Source: Chthonomonadaceae bacterium (lineage in GTDB: Bacteria; Armatimonadota; Chthonomonadetes; Chthonomonadales; Chthonomonadaceae). Taken from it: a DNA stretch of 45,580 nt. Below, one piece after another: positions 31,821 to 40,264 of the stretch (position 1 is its first letter; each line of letters begins with the position of its first letter). A program made the position numbers and the translations under genes. A model generated the notes under the pieces. It saw nothing but the letters and a program-made list of their open reading frames with translations. It did no database searches and was not told where the DNA came from. Location: the NCBI GenBank assembly GCA_025054835.1, contig JANWZQ010000128.1:1-45580 (forward strand). Direction: 5' to 3'.

Positions 31821-33119
31821 ATGGCAACTACCGGAGAAAGGCGACGCGGCAGACGCCCTGCTCTGGACCCGAACGAGCGGCGTAGACTGGCGGCGCGCAT
31901 TGCCAAAATGGTGCTGGTCGACCGTCTGGAACAGAAGGTGATTTTGCAGCAACTTCTCAGGACGGAGCCCGGCCTCGGACATATCGACGCCAGCACGATC
32001 TCCCGACTGTATCGTTTTGCGCTGGACTCCGGGATCGTACGCGTGCACATCGACGAGAACGCTCCTTTCAAGCCGCCACGCATCGAGGGTCTGGAGCGCG
32101 AGCTTGTGGCCGCGTACGAACTGCAGTCCGCCATCGTTGCAGATACCGCGGGGCACGATGAGACGCTGGCCGACCCGCTCGCTGACGACCGTCTGCACCA
32201 GGCGCTGGGGCAGCTGTGTGCCGACTATCTGGACACCATCGTCCGGCAGAACGAGGTCATTGCTCTGTCGTCCGGGCGGGCTGTCTTCTACGCCTGCGAA
32301 AGCCTGTTCAACAAACATATCTTCGACAAGCGCAATGTGCGAGGGGTGCAGGTCGTTTCCCTCAACGGCAACATTGCCGCGCAGGTCTGGAGTATGGAGA
32401 GCCCGGACGCGCGCCGGGCCATGGACGCCGACATCAGTGGCGCATGGCTGGCGCGCGCTTTCCCGGATGCCCGACTGATCCGCCTGAACCTGCCGGTCGC
32501 GGTTCGGCATCCGGAGATGGTACAGGACTGGCTACGCGAGGGGCCGGGCCGCTGGATTTCACCGGAAGTCTGGGAGGAGAAAGCACGTGCGGGCAACACA
32601 CCGGGAGCGCAACCGGATGAGGACGATGTGTGCGTGCCGACGCTGGCTCTGGTAGGTATCGGCGGCGTGCGCGCCAGGTCCGGTCACCGCTTCATTGTCG
32701 GGCTTCATGAGCCTATGCTCGGCAACCTGCAACCCGAGCTGGGTAAGATGATCGAACTGATCGAGAGGTACACCGGCAACGGGTCCCCGCTTCTCTCCTG
32801 TGCGGTCGGCGACATCTGCAATCGCCTCTTCATCACGTTGGAGGCGCGGAGACAACTGCCGGCACATGCGCTCACCGAGCTGGAGCACTACGTGAGGAGC
32901 ATCAACGAGCGGCTCCTCTCCGTCACCTTCGAGCAGCTCTATCTGGTGCCGAAAGTCGTTGTGGTTGCGGGAGGGGCCAGCAAGATCGACGCAATCCGTT
33001 CCGTGCTGGAGTGGCAGGCAATGGGATGGAAGCAACCGATCGTGCATGACCTCTGCACGGATCGGGAGACCGCAATCCGGTTGCTGGAGATGAAGCGCAA
33101 GAACCCGCGCTCCCGCTGA
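31821..33119 (+). CDS. SorC-family sugar-binding transcriptional regulator
   Basis: The 432-residue protein has an N-terminal helix-turn-helix region near 25-75 (MVLVDRLEQKVILQQLL, TISRLYRFALDSGIVRVHI), matching the DNA-binding part of SorC/DeoR sugar regulators. A long C-terminal Rossmann-like effector domain follows, with NEVIALSSGRAVFYACESLF, PTLALVGIGGVRARSGHRF, VGDICNRLFI and VAGGASKIDAIRSVLEWQ. SorC proteins bind a sugar phosphate and act as repressors or activators. The N-terminus is Arg-rich and the protein is about 90 residues longer than typical SorC, with inserts near 150-260. The start is ATG 31821 with GGGAGG six bases upstream. Its target may be the divergent enzyme gene or itself. 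Confidence 0.83.
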   Translation: MATTGERRRGRRPALDPNERRRLAARIAKMVLVDRLEQKVILQQLLRTEPGLGHIDASTISRLYRFALDSGIVRVHIDENAPFKPPRIEGLERELVAAYELQSAIVADTAGHDETLADPLADDRLHQALGQLCADYLDTIVRQNEVIALSSGRAVFYACESLFNKHIFDKRNVRGVQVVSLNGNIAAQVWSMESPDARRAMDADISGAWLARAFPDARLIRLNLPVAVRHPEMVQDWLREGPGRWISPEVWEEKARAGNTPGAQPDEDDVCVPTLALVGIGGVRARSGHRFIVGLHEPMLGNLQPELGKMIELIERYTGNGSPLLSCAVGDICNRLFITLEARRQLPAHALTELEHYVRSINERLLSVTFEQLYLVPKVVVVAGGASKIDAIRSVLEWQAMGWKQPIVHDLCTDRETAIRLLEMKRKNPRSR

Positions 33120-33156
33120 TGCTGCGTGGCTTCGGGGAGTGATACCGCGTCTTCAC

Positions 33157-33894
33157 TCATCCCGGCTGTGAGCGCTCCAGTGCCCGGCGCAGCGCCTCGG
33201 CCAGCGGACTGGTGGCGGACGTGTCGGTATCGGCCTCCAGAGCCTCCGTATCGGCATACTGCCGCCATTCCTCGCGCTCCGGGTCCTCCACCACGCCCTC
33301 CCGCGCCTCGGGGAGCTGCCACCCCTCCGGGAGCTCGATCCCGAGCTCCTGTGCTGCGCCTGCGACTGCGTCCAGAGAAACCCAGACGACCCCCAGTTCT
33401 TCATACGCGTCGTCCGGGGGCAGGCAGGGGATGTTCTCTTCCTCCAGCACAGGCACTGGCTCGTCCGCTACGTAGACCAGTCGCTTCAGGACGTACTGGT
33501 AGCGCGGGTCACGGAATAGGATTTCGGCGGCCGTGTCCAGCTGACGCAACCCGACGCCACTCCGCATGTTCTCCGGGTAGGTGAACTTGATCTCGTACAG
33601 ACAGAGCGACTCGTGGTCAATCTGCCACACACCGTCAATCTCGCGATAGAGTGTGCCGTGGCGGTGGTTGCGCAGGCGTTGCTCCCACGAGAGGATCCGC
33701 TCTTCCTGCAACGGTACATGCTGGCTGAGCCAGTGACGCACAGCGCGCTCCACCAGCCCGCCCAGATATTCTCCAGCAGATCGCGGTCCACCACGTGAGG
33801 GGCGTTGGTCGGCCATACGACGCATGAAAGCAATGTAGCCCGGATCATCGGGCCGGACCAGTTTGACGTTCCGAATAGTGTCCGCGTTGTACAT
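33157..33894 (-). CDS. hypothetical protein with a PD-(D/E)XK-like nuclease pattern
   Basis: The 245-residue protein is not recognised as a whole. Between residues 80 and 105 it reads LYREIDGVWQIDHESLCLYE, followed by IKFTYPENM. A conserved-looking Asp in a strand, then a strand ending ExK, is the hallmark of PD-(D/E)XK nucleases. Upstream helices carry HRH and WLSQH segments, and the C-terminus is acidic and Ala-rich (TSATSPLAEALRRAL). ATG 33894 starts MYNADTIRNVKLVRPDDPGY. It lies just upstream of the 6-phosphogluconolactonase stop codon region and in the same direction, so it could be co-transcribed with that gene. The nuclease idea is inference. Confidence 0.65.
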   Translation of the reverse strand: MYNADTIRNVKLVRPDDPGYIAFMRRMADQRPSRGGPRSAGEYLGGLVERAVRHWLSQHVPLQEERILSWEQRLRNHRHGTLYREIDGVWQIDHESLCLYEIKFTYPENMRSGVGLRQLDTAAEILFRDPRYQYVLKRLVYVADEPVPVLEEENIPCLPPDDAYEELGVVWVSLDAVAGAAQELGIELPEGWQLPEAREGVVEDPEREEWRQYADTEALEADTDTSATSPLAEALRRALERSQPG

Positions 33895-33899
33895 CGCCG

Positions 33900-34697
33900 T
33901 TACTCCATGGACCCAACGGCGCCTGCGGTGTCCATTACCGATGGCACCAGCAGGGCGGCTTCCCGGTCCAGCAGGTAGGTCACGTTGCCTTCTTCTGGAG
34001 AAACGTGCAGAACCGGCAGTTGATCGGCAGGCAGGTCGCGGAGCAGCATGTGAGCGACTGTGTGCGCCTTGTCCATGCCTGCAATCAAGAATAATACATG
34101 TGCGGAATGATTGATAACCGGAAAGGTCAGAGTAAGACGAGGAACAAACGGGGCCAATCCGGGCTCTGTGGCCACCACCAGACGCCGGGTTTCCAGCAGT
34201 GCCGGGCGCCCGGGAAACAGGGAGGCACAGTGACCATCCGGCCCCATGCCCAGCAGGATCAGGTCAAAGCGAGGCCATTCTCCGGGGGCAGGGGCGAAAG
34301 CCCGACGGAGCGTCTGCTCGTAGTCCTGTGCGGCCGCGTCGAGATCCGGCTGTTCGGCGGGCATGCGATGGATCTGTTCGGCGGGAACAGGGAGATGCGC
34401 CAGCAGGGCATCGCGAGCCATCCGATAGTTGCTGTCAGGCGCATCTGGTGGGACGGCGCGCTCGTCACCGAAGAAGATTTCCACACGTGACCAGTCGATT
34501 GCGCGTTGAAAGGGCGGGGCGGCCAGTTGCGCATAGAGCAATCGCGGGGTAGACCCCCCCGAAAGTGCTACCCGGAAGGGCCTGCCCTCGCTGATGGCCT
34601 GCAGCGCCAGCGCTGTAAACCGGTAGGCCGCGTCCCGTGCCAGCGCCTCGCGGTTGTTGCAGATCACGATGTCCGGGGATGCCGACCGTGCATCCAT
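33900..34697 (-). CDS. pgl: 6-phosphogluconolactonase
   Basis: The 265-residue protein is of the DevB/Pgl type, which hydrolyses 6-phosphogluconolactone in the oxidative pentose phosphate pathway. Motifs are VALSGGSTPRLLY near residues 43-56, VEIFFGDERAVPPDAPDSNY near 73-92 and LLGMGPDGHCASLFPG near 145-160, followed by RLTLTFPVINHSAHVLFL. I chose ATG 34697; a TTG at 34715 in frame (MSISSG) with an AGGG-like site upstream is possible. No glucose-6-phosphate dehydrogenase or 6-phosphogluconate dehydrogenase gene is in the window. The gene downstream, at 33157-33894, ends the transcription unit if co-transcribed. Confidence 0.94.
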   Translation of the reverse strand: MDARSASPDIVICNNREALARDAAYRFTALALQAISEGRPFRVALSGGSTPRLLYAQLAAPPFQRAIDWSRVEIFFGDERAVPPDAPDSNYRMARDALLAHLPVPAEQIHRMPAEQPDLDAAAQDYEQTLRRAFAPAPGEWPRFDLILLGMGPDGHCASLFPGRPALLETRRLVVATEPGLAPFVPRLTLTFPVINHSAHVLFLIAGMDKAHTVAHMLLRDLPADQLPVLHVSPEEGNVTYLLDREAALLVPSVMDTAGAVGSME

Positions 34698-34740
34698 ACC
34701 AGATGAGATGCTCAATCAGGAAACCCTGTCAGAGGCACGC

Positions 34741-35940
34741 CTATCCGCGATGCGAGAGTGTCAGATCCCCTTTCGATTCCAGGTTCAACTGCACTTCCAC
34801 CATGGTTTGCCCGCCGTCATCCTGCCCGTCCGGGCCCACGCTGTAGAGCAGGTAACCGGCGCCATTACGGCGGTAGCGCAGCGGTTGATTGGAGAAGGGA
34901 TCTGACAGGTCCACACGTGCGTTCAGTTCCGTCAGTGTTGCCGGATACTGACCGCGCTTCTGTCGGTGTGCTTCCAGCAACAGGGCCGCGCAGGTCAGTT
35001 TGAGGCGCGCCTTCAGGTAGTGGTAGCGCACGATCTCGCGCAGGAAAAAGTCGGGTTGCAAAGTCTCATCATTCATCAGCTCGCTCAGCGCTTGCGGCAC
35101 CGACTGTGTTGCGATGGACCGTACGGGTTGCTCTGCCTGTTCTACCCAGTGCAGCATGTAGCGATCCAGTGCCTCGATGGCCGGCGCCTTCGGCTTGAGC
35201 AGGTAGTTCCACTCGTTCGCGTTGCCCGGCCACTGCATCCGCAGGATCCGCTGCCCCATCGGTTCCATGGAGCGGCGCAACTGGGTCACACGAACGTACC
35301 GCTCGTTTTTGAAGATGCGTTGCAGGGGATACTTCTCTTCCAGCACACGCGCCAGTCGAGCCGCCTCGGCTTCACAGTTCGCTCTACGCAGAGCAGGCAG
35401 CAGAGCTGGAAACGCCTGAAACAGCGGGAAGAACGCCATGTAACTCATGGTCAGGTGGAGGGTTGTGCCACCGTTCTGGATCCGATCAGCAAAGATCAGA
35501 CCGTCTACCAGGGTGTGCAACGCCCTGTCCGGTGCGCCGGGCAGAGCATCCTGCGCTTCCAGTGCAATCAACCGCCCGAAAGGCAGAAAATCCAGCGCGG
35601 CCACGAAGTCCTTGCCTGGCTCCAGGTAGGTGGCGACCGCTGGACGGGCATGCAGCCGATGAAATCGGGCAAGCATCTCGCGGTTGGGGGTCAGCAGAGA
35701 GGCGCGTGTGCTTGCATCCGGTATCTGGTCGCCCGGAAGCGACAGGAGCTGGTTTTTCTGTTGCAGGGCGCGCACGCACTGCAGGTAATCCGGATAGGCG
35801 TTGTCAGCAGGGGGGGCTTCGACAGGGCTGGGCAGGGGGGCCGGCAGACGGTTACGACTCCAGGCCAGGCCCGCGGTCGCCAGCCACACGGTGATCGCCA
35901 GCACGAGAATACCGGCAATCCAGCGAACAGCATGTTTCAT
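34741..35940 (-). CDS. membrane-anchored protein with pseudopilin-like C-terminal tail
   Basis: The 399-residue protein has an N-terminal hydrophobic segment (residues 7-26, IAGILVLAITVWLATAG) acting as signal anchor, a large helical body, and a tail YPATLTELNARVDLSDPFSN then PLRYRRNGAGYLLYSVGPDG. That tail, with a DPF turn and an 'LYSVGPDGxDDGG' close, is the calcium-binding-like end seen in type II secretion pseudopilins and many Planctomycetes/Armatimonadota proteins. There is no FTLIE prepilin motif. It lies downstream of a small membrane protein and a prepilin-type gene, with a hairpin between. The function is unknown; it may be part of an envelope or secretion system. Confidence 0.78.
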   Translation of the reverse strand: MKHAVRWIAGILVLAITVWLATAGLAWSRNRLPAPLPSPVEAPPADNAYPDYLQCVRALQQKNQLLSLPGDQIPDASTRASLLTPNREMLARFHRLHARPAVATYLEPGKDFVAALDFLPFGRLIALEAQDALPGAPDRALHTLVDGLIFADRIQNGGTTLHLTMSYMAFFPLFQAFPALLPALRRANCEAEAARLARVLEEKYPLQRIFKNERYVRVTQLRRSMEPMGQRILRMQWPGNANEWNYLLKPKAPAIEALDRYMLHWVEQAEQPVRSIATQSVPQALSELMNDETLQPDFFLREIVRYHYLKARLKLTCAALLLEAHRQKRGQYPATLTELNARVDLSDPFSNQPLRYRRNGAGYLLYSVGPDGQDDGGQTMVEVQLNLESKGDLTLSHRG

Positions 35941-36013
35941 ACGGAGGTCCCGTGATAAAGGTCTCGAAAGTGTGTCGAGCAGTGAAGAAGAGGAAGGGCC
36001 ACCCTCCCACAGG

Positions 36014-36049
36014 GGGAGTTACCCGTTTGCCCCGGAACGGGCAACTCCC
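36014..36049 (-). terminator. hairpin between the small membrane gene and the downstream anchored protein
   Basis: GGGAGTT A CCCGTT pairs with AACGGG C AACTCCC, a 13-bp stem with one mismatch and an eight-base loop. No T-run is evident. It may attenuate read-through. Confidence 0.5.
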
Positions 36050-36079
36050 TTGCAGAAGCGATGGCCCATGAACGACGTG

Positions 36080-36268
36080 CTACTTCTCGGCCTCGCGCTG
36101 GGCTTCGATACTTCCCGGCGGCGCCTGAATGTAGGGAGTACCCGGGTTGTACTTGACGTCGCTCAGGCGTCGTTGTTCCCCAACGTAGCCCGCCACGCGC
36201 CACAGCACAACGGCAGCCGCCACAACCAGCAGCACGATATGCCAGGGCTTGATATCAGACTTGGACAT
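36080..36268 (-). CDS. small single-pass membrane protein
   Basis: The 62-residue protein reads MSKSDIKPWHIVLLVVAAAV then VLWRVAGYVGEQRRL, one transmembrane segment (about 9-27), followed by a polar tail with YNPGTPYIQAPPGSIEAQ. It starts 26 bases after the prepilin-type gene's stop codon, so it is very likely its operon partner. The size and Pro/Gln-rich tail suggest a small envelope component. I do not recognise the family. Confidence 0.7.
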   Translation of the reverse strand: MSKSDIKPWHIVLLVVAAAVVLWRVAGYVGEQRRLSDVKYNPGTPYIQAPPGSIEAQREAEK

Positions 36269-36294
36269 AACTGCCTCTCTGGACGGGGCTCACG

Positions 36295-37149
36295 CTAGTC
36301 CAGGTACCGGGTCCACTGATTGGGCCGGGACTGGCGCAGCGCCTTGGTGTGACCATCAGCGAAGACCGCGTTGAATGTCTCATTATGCCGCTTGGCGACC
36401 CGACCGTACTTGATGCCTCCGATATAGCATCCGGACCCCTGATAGGAGATGCCACGGGTATCCACCTCCACATCCGTGTCGCGCGGGTAGCGGAAGATCG
36501 CCACAGTACCGGAGGGGTTGTCGTTGTGCGGGCAGTTGGGGTTACCGTCAGTATACGCGATGGTGTTGGCTGGCTCTTCCAGCTGTGCCATCGTCGCGCC
36601 GATATCAGCCACAGTGGTGCCGAGCGCGGAAACGAACAGCGCATGGGTCACCATGCCGTGGTAGCAGTTGTTGCCGGTGGGGTCGTTACACCATGCCGGG
36701 TGATCGTTGTAGCTCTCGTTGTACATGAAACCGAGCGCCCACGGGCGGGCCGAGGTACCCAGTGCCGGCACGCCGAAAAGCGCCTCTATGGGCGGGCAAC
36801 CCAGGCGGGTGCTGTCCGCCACGAAGTTGCGTGTCGGGGCGGACGGGCAGGCAAAGAGCTGCGTGTTCCTCACGTAGGGCTGGGTCAGATCCATCCAGGT
36901 GAAGCGAGGGCACTGGCCCCAGGTGTTGGGGAAGAAGTAAGAGCCAACCCAGATTTCGTCGTAGTCCTGTGCATACATCATGCTGGCCGTACCCAGCTGT
37001 CGGGCGTTGCTCAGACAGGACGCCTGTCGGGCCTTTTCCCGGGCCTGTGCGAAGACCGGGAAGAGAATGGCTGCCAGAATAGCGATGATCGCGATGACGA
37101 CAAGCAGCTCGATGAGCGTGAAAGCTGAGAGACGGGATCGATAGCGCAT
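36295..37149 (-). CDS. DUF1559-type prepilin-like protein
   Basis: The 284-residue protein begins [20 protein letters not shown], the type IV prepilin signal (the hydrophobic helix carries Glu at mature position 5). [20 protein letters not shown] and [10 protein letters not shown] are signatures of the Armatimonadota-type DUF1559 family. The end [18 protein letters not shown] is the family's 'H-X9-DG' close. The residue before the mature Phe is Ala where Gly is usual, so cleavage by prepilin peptidase may be less efficient. The start is ATG 37149 with AGGAG upstream; the frame extends to 37173. It would be a surface filament or secretion pseudopilin subunit. Its operon partner at 36080 follows closely. 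Confidence 0.9.
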   Translation of the reverse strand: MRYRSRLSAFTLIELLVVIAIIAILAAILFPVFAQAREKARQASCLSNARQLGTASMMYAQDYDEIWVGSYFFPNTWGQCPRFTWMDLTQPYVRNTQLFACPSAPTRNFVADSTRLGCPPIEALFGVPALGTSARPWALGFMYNESYNDHPAWCNDPTGNNCYHGMVTHALFVSALGTTVADIGATMAQLEEPANTIAYTDGNPNCPHNDNPSGTVAIFRYPRDTDVEVDTRGISYQGSGCYIGGIKYGRVAKRHNETFNAVFADGHTKALRQSRPNQWTRYLD

Positions 37150-37351
37150 TGACAGATCTCCTCTGCTGCACATGTTGCGCGACTGGGCGCAGTGTTCTGG
37201 TGTGTTTCAGCAATGTGTGCCGGATGCAATAAGGGGCGTCGATCCAGCAGCACGAGAGAGGCGAAGAACCACCTGTCCCTTTAGACAGTTACTACAGTAA
37301 TACGGTTACACCTCCTTGCATTTTTTCCGAAAACTCCAGTGCATGCTTTCC

Positions 37352-37380
37352 ATTCTATAGAGCTTCTCTGGAGCTGTCAA
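37352..37380 (-). promoter_or_regulatory. promoter of the DUF1559-type gene
   Basis: On the minus strand TTGACA (37375-37380), 17 bases, TAGAAT (37352-37357). A GCAAAA word lies five bases upstream of the -35, as at the 31556 promoter, where the distance is four. The leader is about 195 bases and contains an AAGGAGGTG not followed by an obvious gene. Confidence 0.6.
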
Positions 37381-37650
37381 GCCCTTTTTGCAAGTAAAAC
37401 CGAAAAAAGTGGCACATTTTGCTAATTTCTCGCCGGATAACCGGGGGAAAGGACAAATTGAGAGGATGATCATGAGAGAGTTCCGATCCTGCCCGATGTC
37501 CAATGTTGCAGGGGTGATACCTGTGCAGGGGAAGGACTTGGCGCGCCTGTTAGCGAAAGGGGCAACGTCGCTGCTGGGGAGTTTCTCGTGCCGCTTCTGG
37601 CGTAAAGCAAGTAACTGCGTTCCACACAACACTGGCAAGTGGAGGGAAAA
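37381..37650. other. intergenic stretch upstream of the deacetylase-like gene
   Basis: Together with the long leader of the divergent prepilin-type gene this makes about 500 bases without a gene. I see repeated TTTTGC words (37386-37391 and about 37418-37423), but no convincing plus-strand promoter. Confidence 0.4.
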
Positions 37651-38358
37651 ATGCCTACACCAACGGTTGCCATCACCGTAGACTGTACCTGCGCGGTGCA
37701 GGGTAAGTGCTATGTCGCCGGGATCGTTGACGTCTGCGAAGAGTTCCGGATCCCGCTCACCTGGTTGCTTGGCGTCGCTGAGCACGACCCGATGACCAAC
37801 GTACGACACTACCACAATGAGTTGCTCCACCGTATCCCCTCGTGGCATGAGATCGGGCTCTACCTCACTTTCGATACCGGGGCCAGCAACACCGTCGATC
37901 GTGGTGATCTGATCCGGGTCGGCAAGGACCTGCTCAAGCAGTTCTCCATCAAGCCGACTGCCTTCCGGGCAGCCAATGGCGACCTGGAGACACCGGACAT
38001 TCGCGCCCTCGAGGACATCGGGATCATCGTGGACTCCACACCCGGGTCCAGCGCGGGTCGCCCTCTCGGAGCGCCTGTCGCTCCCTACCATCCCTCCTAC
38101 GACAATGTACACCAGGCCGGGGATGCCCGGCTCTGGATCGTGCCGGTGGCCAATCTGAACGGTGCGCGAGGCTACATCGACGAGGGCTTCGACCGCATCA
38201 AGCCAATCATCGACGCGCACCTCAGCCAGACCTCCTACCTGTGTCTGGGCATGTGTGACTGTGTGGATAATGCGGAAAATCTGCGTCACGTCGTCAGCTA
38301 TCTGAAACAGGGAGGAGCCCGGTTCGTTACCCTGACACAGATGGCCACAGAACTCTGA
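37651..38358 (+). CDS. polysaccharide deacetylase-like (NodB-fold) protein, probably catalytically altered
   Basis: The 235-residue protein follows the NodB order: strand VAITVDCT near residue 10 where TFDD is expected, HEIGLYLTF near 70 where HxxxH is expected, FRAANG near 113 where FRxPxG is expected, and IDEGFDRIKPIIDAHL near the end. The first Asp (D11) is kept, but the second Asp is Cys12 and the second His is absent, so the usual zinc site is lost. It is rich in Cys (12, 14, 20, about 30, and LCLGMCDC near 205). GGAGGG lies four to five bases before ATG 37651. It may be an inactive or re-purposed family member. Confidence 0.7.
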   Translation: MPTPTVAITVDCTCAVQGKCYVAGIVDVCEEFRIPLTWLLGVAEHDPMTNVRHYHNELLHRIPSWHEIGLYLTFDTGASNTVDRGDLIRVGKDLLKQFSIKPTAFRAANGDLETPDIRALEDIGIIVDSTPGSSAGRPLGAPVAPYHPSYDNVHQAGDARLWIVPVANLNGARGYIDEGFDRIKPIIDAHLSQTSYLCLGMCDCVDNAENLRHVVSYLKQGGARFVTLTQMATEL

Positions 38359-38488
38359 CCGGGCAACCGGAGATGGGCAATCGTCGGAACAGGACTCTCG
38401 GGGCGCACGGGCGGTCATCGAACAGGAGCGGCCGTCATGCTCTGAAGATCCTGTTCCGCTTTGTGTGCGAGAGTGAGGAGTAGATCGA

Positions 38489-39232
38489 TTGGTTGCGGCA
38501 TCGGGTAAGATTGCGGTGGTCACCGGCGCTAGCAGTGGGATCGGGGCAGCTACGGCAGTCGCGCTCCATCGCGCAGGATTTCAGGTCGTGCTCGGCGCCC
38601 GCCGCGTGGAGCGCCTGCAAGCTGTAGGAGAGCCCATCGGAGCGCGATGTCTCCCGCTGGATGTGACGGACCCGGAGAGCGTGCGGACTTTCTGCGCACA
38701 GGTACCGGAAGTGCATGTGCTGGTGAACAACGCGGGAGGTGCACTGGGTCTGGACCCGATCGCACAGGCCAGCGATGCCGACTGGCAGCGGATGTACGAC
38801 ACCAATGTGCTGGGCCTCATGCGCATGACCCGGGAGCTGCTGCCGAAACTGGAAGCCTCGGGTGCAGGACATATCGTCAACGTGGGCAGCGTGGCCGGCC
38901 GTGAGCCCTACGTGGGAGGTGCCGGGTACAACGCCGCCAAATTCGCTGTGCGCGCCATCACGCAGGTGTTGCGTCTGGAGCTGGTGGGCAAACCGATCCG
39001 GGTGACCGAAATCGTGCCCGGCATGGTCGCTACCGAGTTCAGCCTGGTGCGCTTCAAGGGCGATCAGGAAAGAGCCGATCGCGTATACGCCGGCATGCAG
39101 CCCCTGGTCGCCGATGACGTGGCCGACTGCATCGTCTGGGCCGTCACGCGCCCGCCCCACGTCAACATCGATGAGATCGTTGTCAAACCCCTGGCGCAGG
39201 CGTCCGTGACGGTGGTGGCCCGCAATCTCTGA
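38489..39232 (+). CDS. short-chain dehydrogenase/reductase (YdfG-like)
   Basis: The 247-residue classical SDR binds NADP(H) through TGASSGIGAA near residues 13-22, with the Arg pair GARRVERL supporting NADP preference. VLVNNAGGALG near 76-86, GSVAGREPYVGGAGYNAAKF near 128-150 with the Ser, Tyr and Lys catalytic residues (YNAAK), and VTEIVPGMVATEF near 173-185 follow. It resembles YdfG, which oxidises 3-hydroxy acids and serine; the real substrate is unknown. The start is TTG 38489 with GAGGAG about ten bases upstream, as no ATG or GTG fits. YgfZ starts 17 bases after the stop, in one operon. Confidence 0.92.
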   Translation: MVAASGKIAVVTGASSGIGAATAVALHRAGFQVVLGARRVERLQAVGEPIGARCLPLDVTDPESVRTFCAQVPEVHVLVNNAGGALGLDPIAQASDADWQRMYDTNVLGLMRMTRELLPKLEASGAGHIVNVGSVAGREPYVGGAGYNAAKFAVRAITQVLRLELVGKPIRVTEIVPGMVATEFSLVRFKGDQERADRVYAGMQPLVADDVADCIVWAVTRPPHVNIDEIVVKPLAQASVTVVARNL

Positions 39233-39249
39233 GCGAACAGGAGGCACGT

Positions 39250-40242
39250 ATGGACGGGGAAGCGTATCGGCAGTACAGAGCGGTGCGCGATGCAGCTGGC
39301 TGGATGCAACGCGAAGGGCTCGGGCAGCTGGCCATCCGGGGCAATGATCGCTACACGTGGCTGCAGGGCATGGTCAGCAACGATGTACGCCCGCTCGCCC
39401 GGGGAGAAGTGCAACGCGTGCAAGCCTGTGTGCTGGATGCGACCGGCCATGTGTTGACTGATCTGGCGCTGTTGAACGGTGCAGGCGACCCGCCGTGGGT
39501 GCTGGCAGAGATGCCCCTGCAAACGCTGACCTCCATCACAGCACAGTTCGAGCGCTACATCATCATGGAGGACGTGCAGCTGGAGGATGTGACTGCGACG
39601 GTTGCGGGTATCTCCCTGCAGGGACCGCAGGCCCTCGACATCTGGGCGACATTTCAAGAAGAGACAGAGTCCGCGCAGGTAGTCGCATGGGCCGGGGCAG
39701 ACCACACTGGCAGTGGTGGCGTGGACCTCTACGTCCCGGTAGCAGAATTCGAGGTCTGGGTCCGCCTGCTGGAAGCCCGGCAGGTTCCCCGGATCGATGC
39801 GGAAGTACAGAATGTGCTGAGAGTGGAGGCAGGGATCCCGAAGTATGGCGCCGAGCTGGATCCGCGGGTGATCGCGCTGGAGGCGAATATCGGGCCGACG
39901 CACATCAGCCTGACCAAAGGGTGCTACGTGGGGCAGGAGATCATGGCGCGCATCGATGCGCGGGGGCATACCAACCGGGCATTGACCGGTCTGCTCATCA
40001 AGAGCAGTACCCTGCCGCAACCGGAGGATCGACTCTTCTTCATGGAGGAGGGGAGCGAACGAGAGACTGGCAGGATTACGAGTGTGATCGCCTGCTCTCC
40101 GGCGACGCAGGGGCTACCGGTTGCGCTGGGCTATGTGCGTCATGAGCATCGGACACCGGGCACCCTGCTGGAGGCCCGGAACGAAGAGCGCCGTGTCCCG
40201 GTGCAGGTCTGTACGTTGCCTTTCTACACGCGCTCTCTGTAG
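39250..40242 (+). CDS. ygfZ: folate-binding protein YgfZ (GcvT-like)
   Basis: The 330-residue protein is a GcvT paralogue that uses a folate cofactor in iron-sulfur cluster upkeep, for example for MiaB. The signature KGCYVGQE is at residues 223-230, with its conserved Cys225. WLQGMVSNDVRPL near 37-49 and GISLQGPQALDIW near 120-132 fit the GcvT fold. The length is ordinary for bacteria. AGGAGGC lies shortly before the ATG. It follows the SDR gene in an apparent operon with a 17-base gap. No functional link between the two is evident. Confidence 0.94.
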   Translation: MDGEAYRQYRAVRDAAGWMQREGLGQLAIRGNDRYTWLQGMVSNDVRPLARGEVQRVQACVLDATGHVLTDLALLNGAGDPPWVLAEMPLQTLTSITAQFERYIIMEDVQLEDVTATVAGISLQGPQALDIWATFQEETESAQVVAWAGADHTGSGGVDLYVPVAEFEVWVRLLEARQVPRIDAEVQNVLRVEAGIPKYGAELDPRVIALEANIGPTHISLTKGCYVGQEIMARIDARGHTNRALTGLLIKSSTLPQPEDRLFFMEEGSERETGRITSVIACSPATQGLPVALGYVRHEHRTPGTLLEARNEERRVPVQVCTLPFYTRSL

Positions 40243-40264
40243 AGCGTGCGAATTCAGCAGAGGA

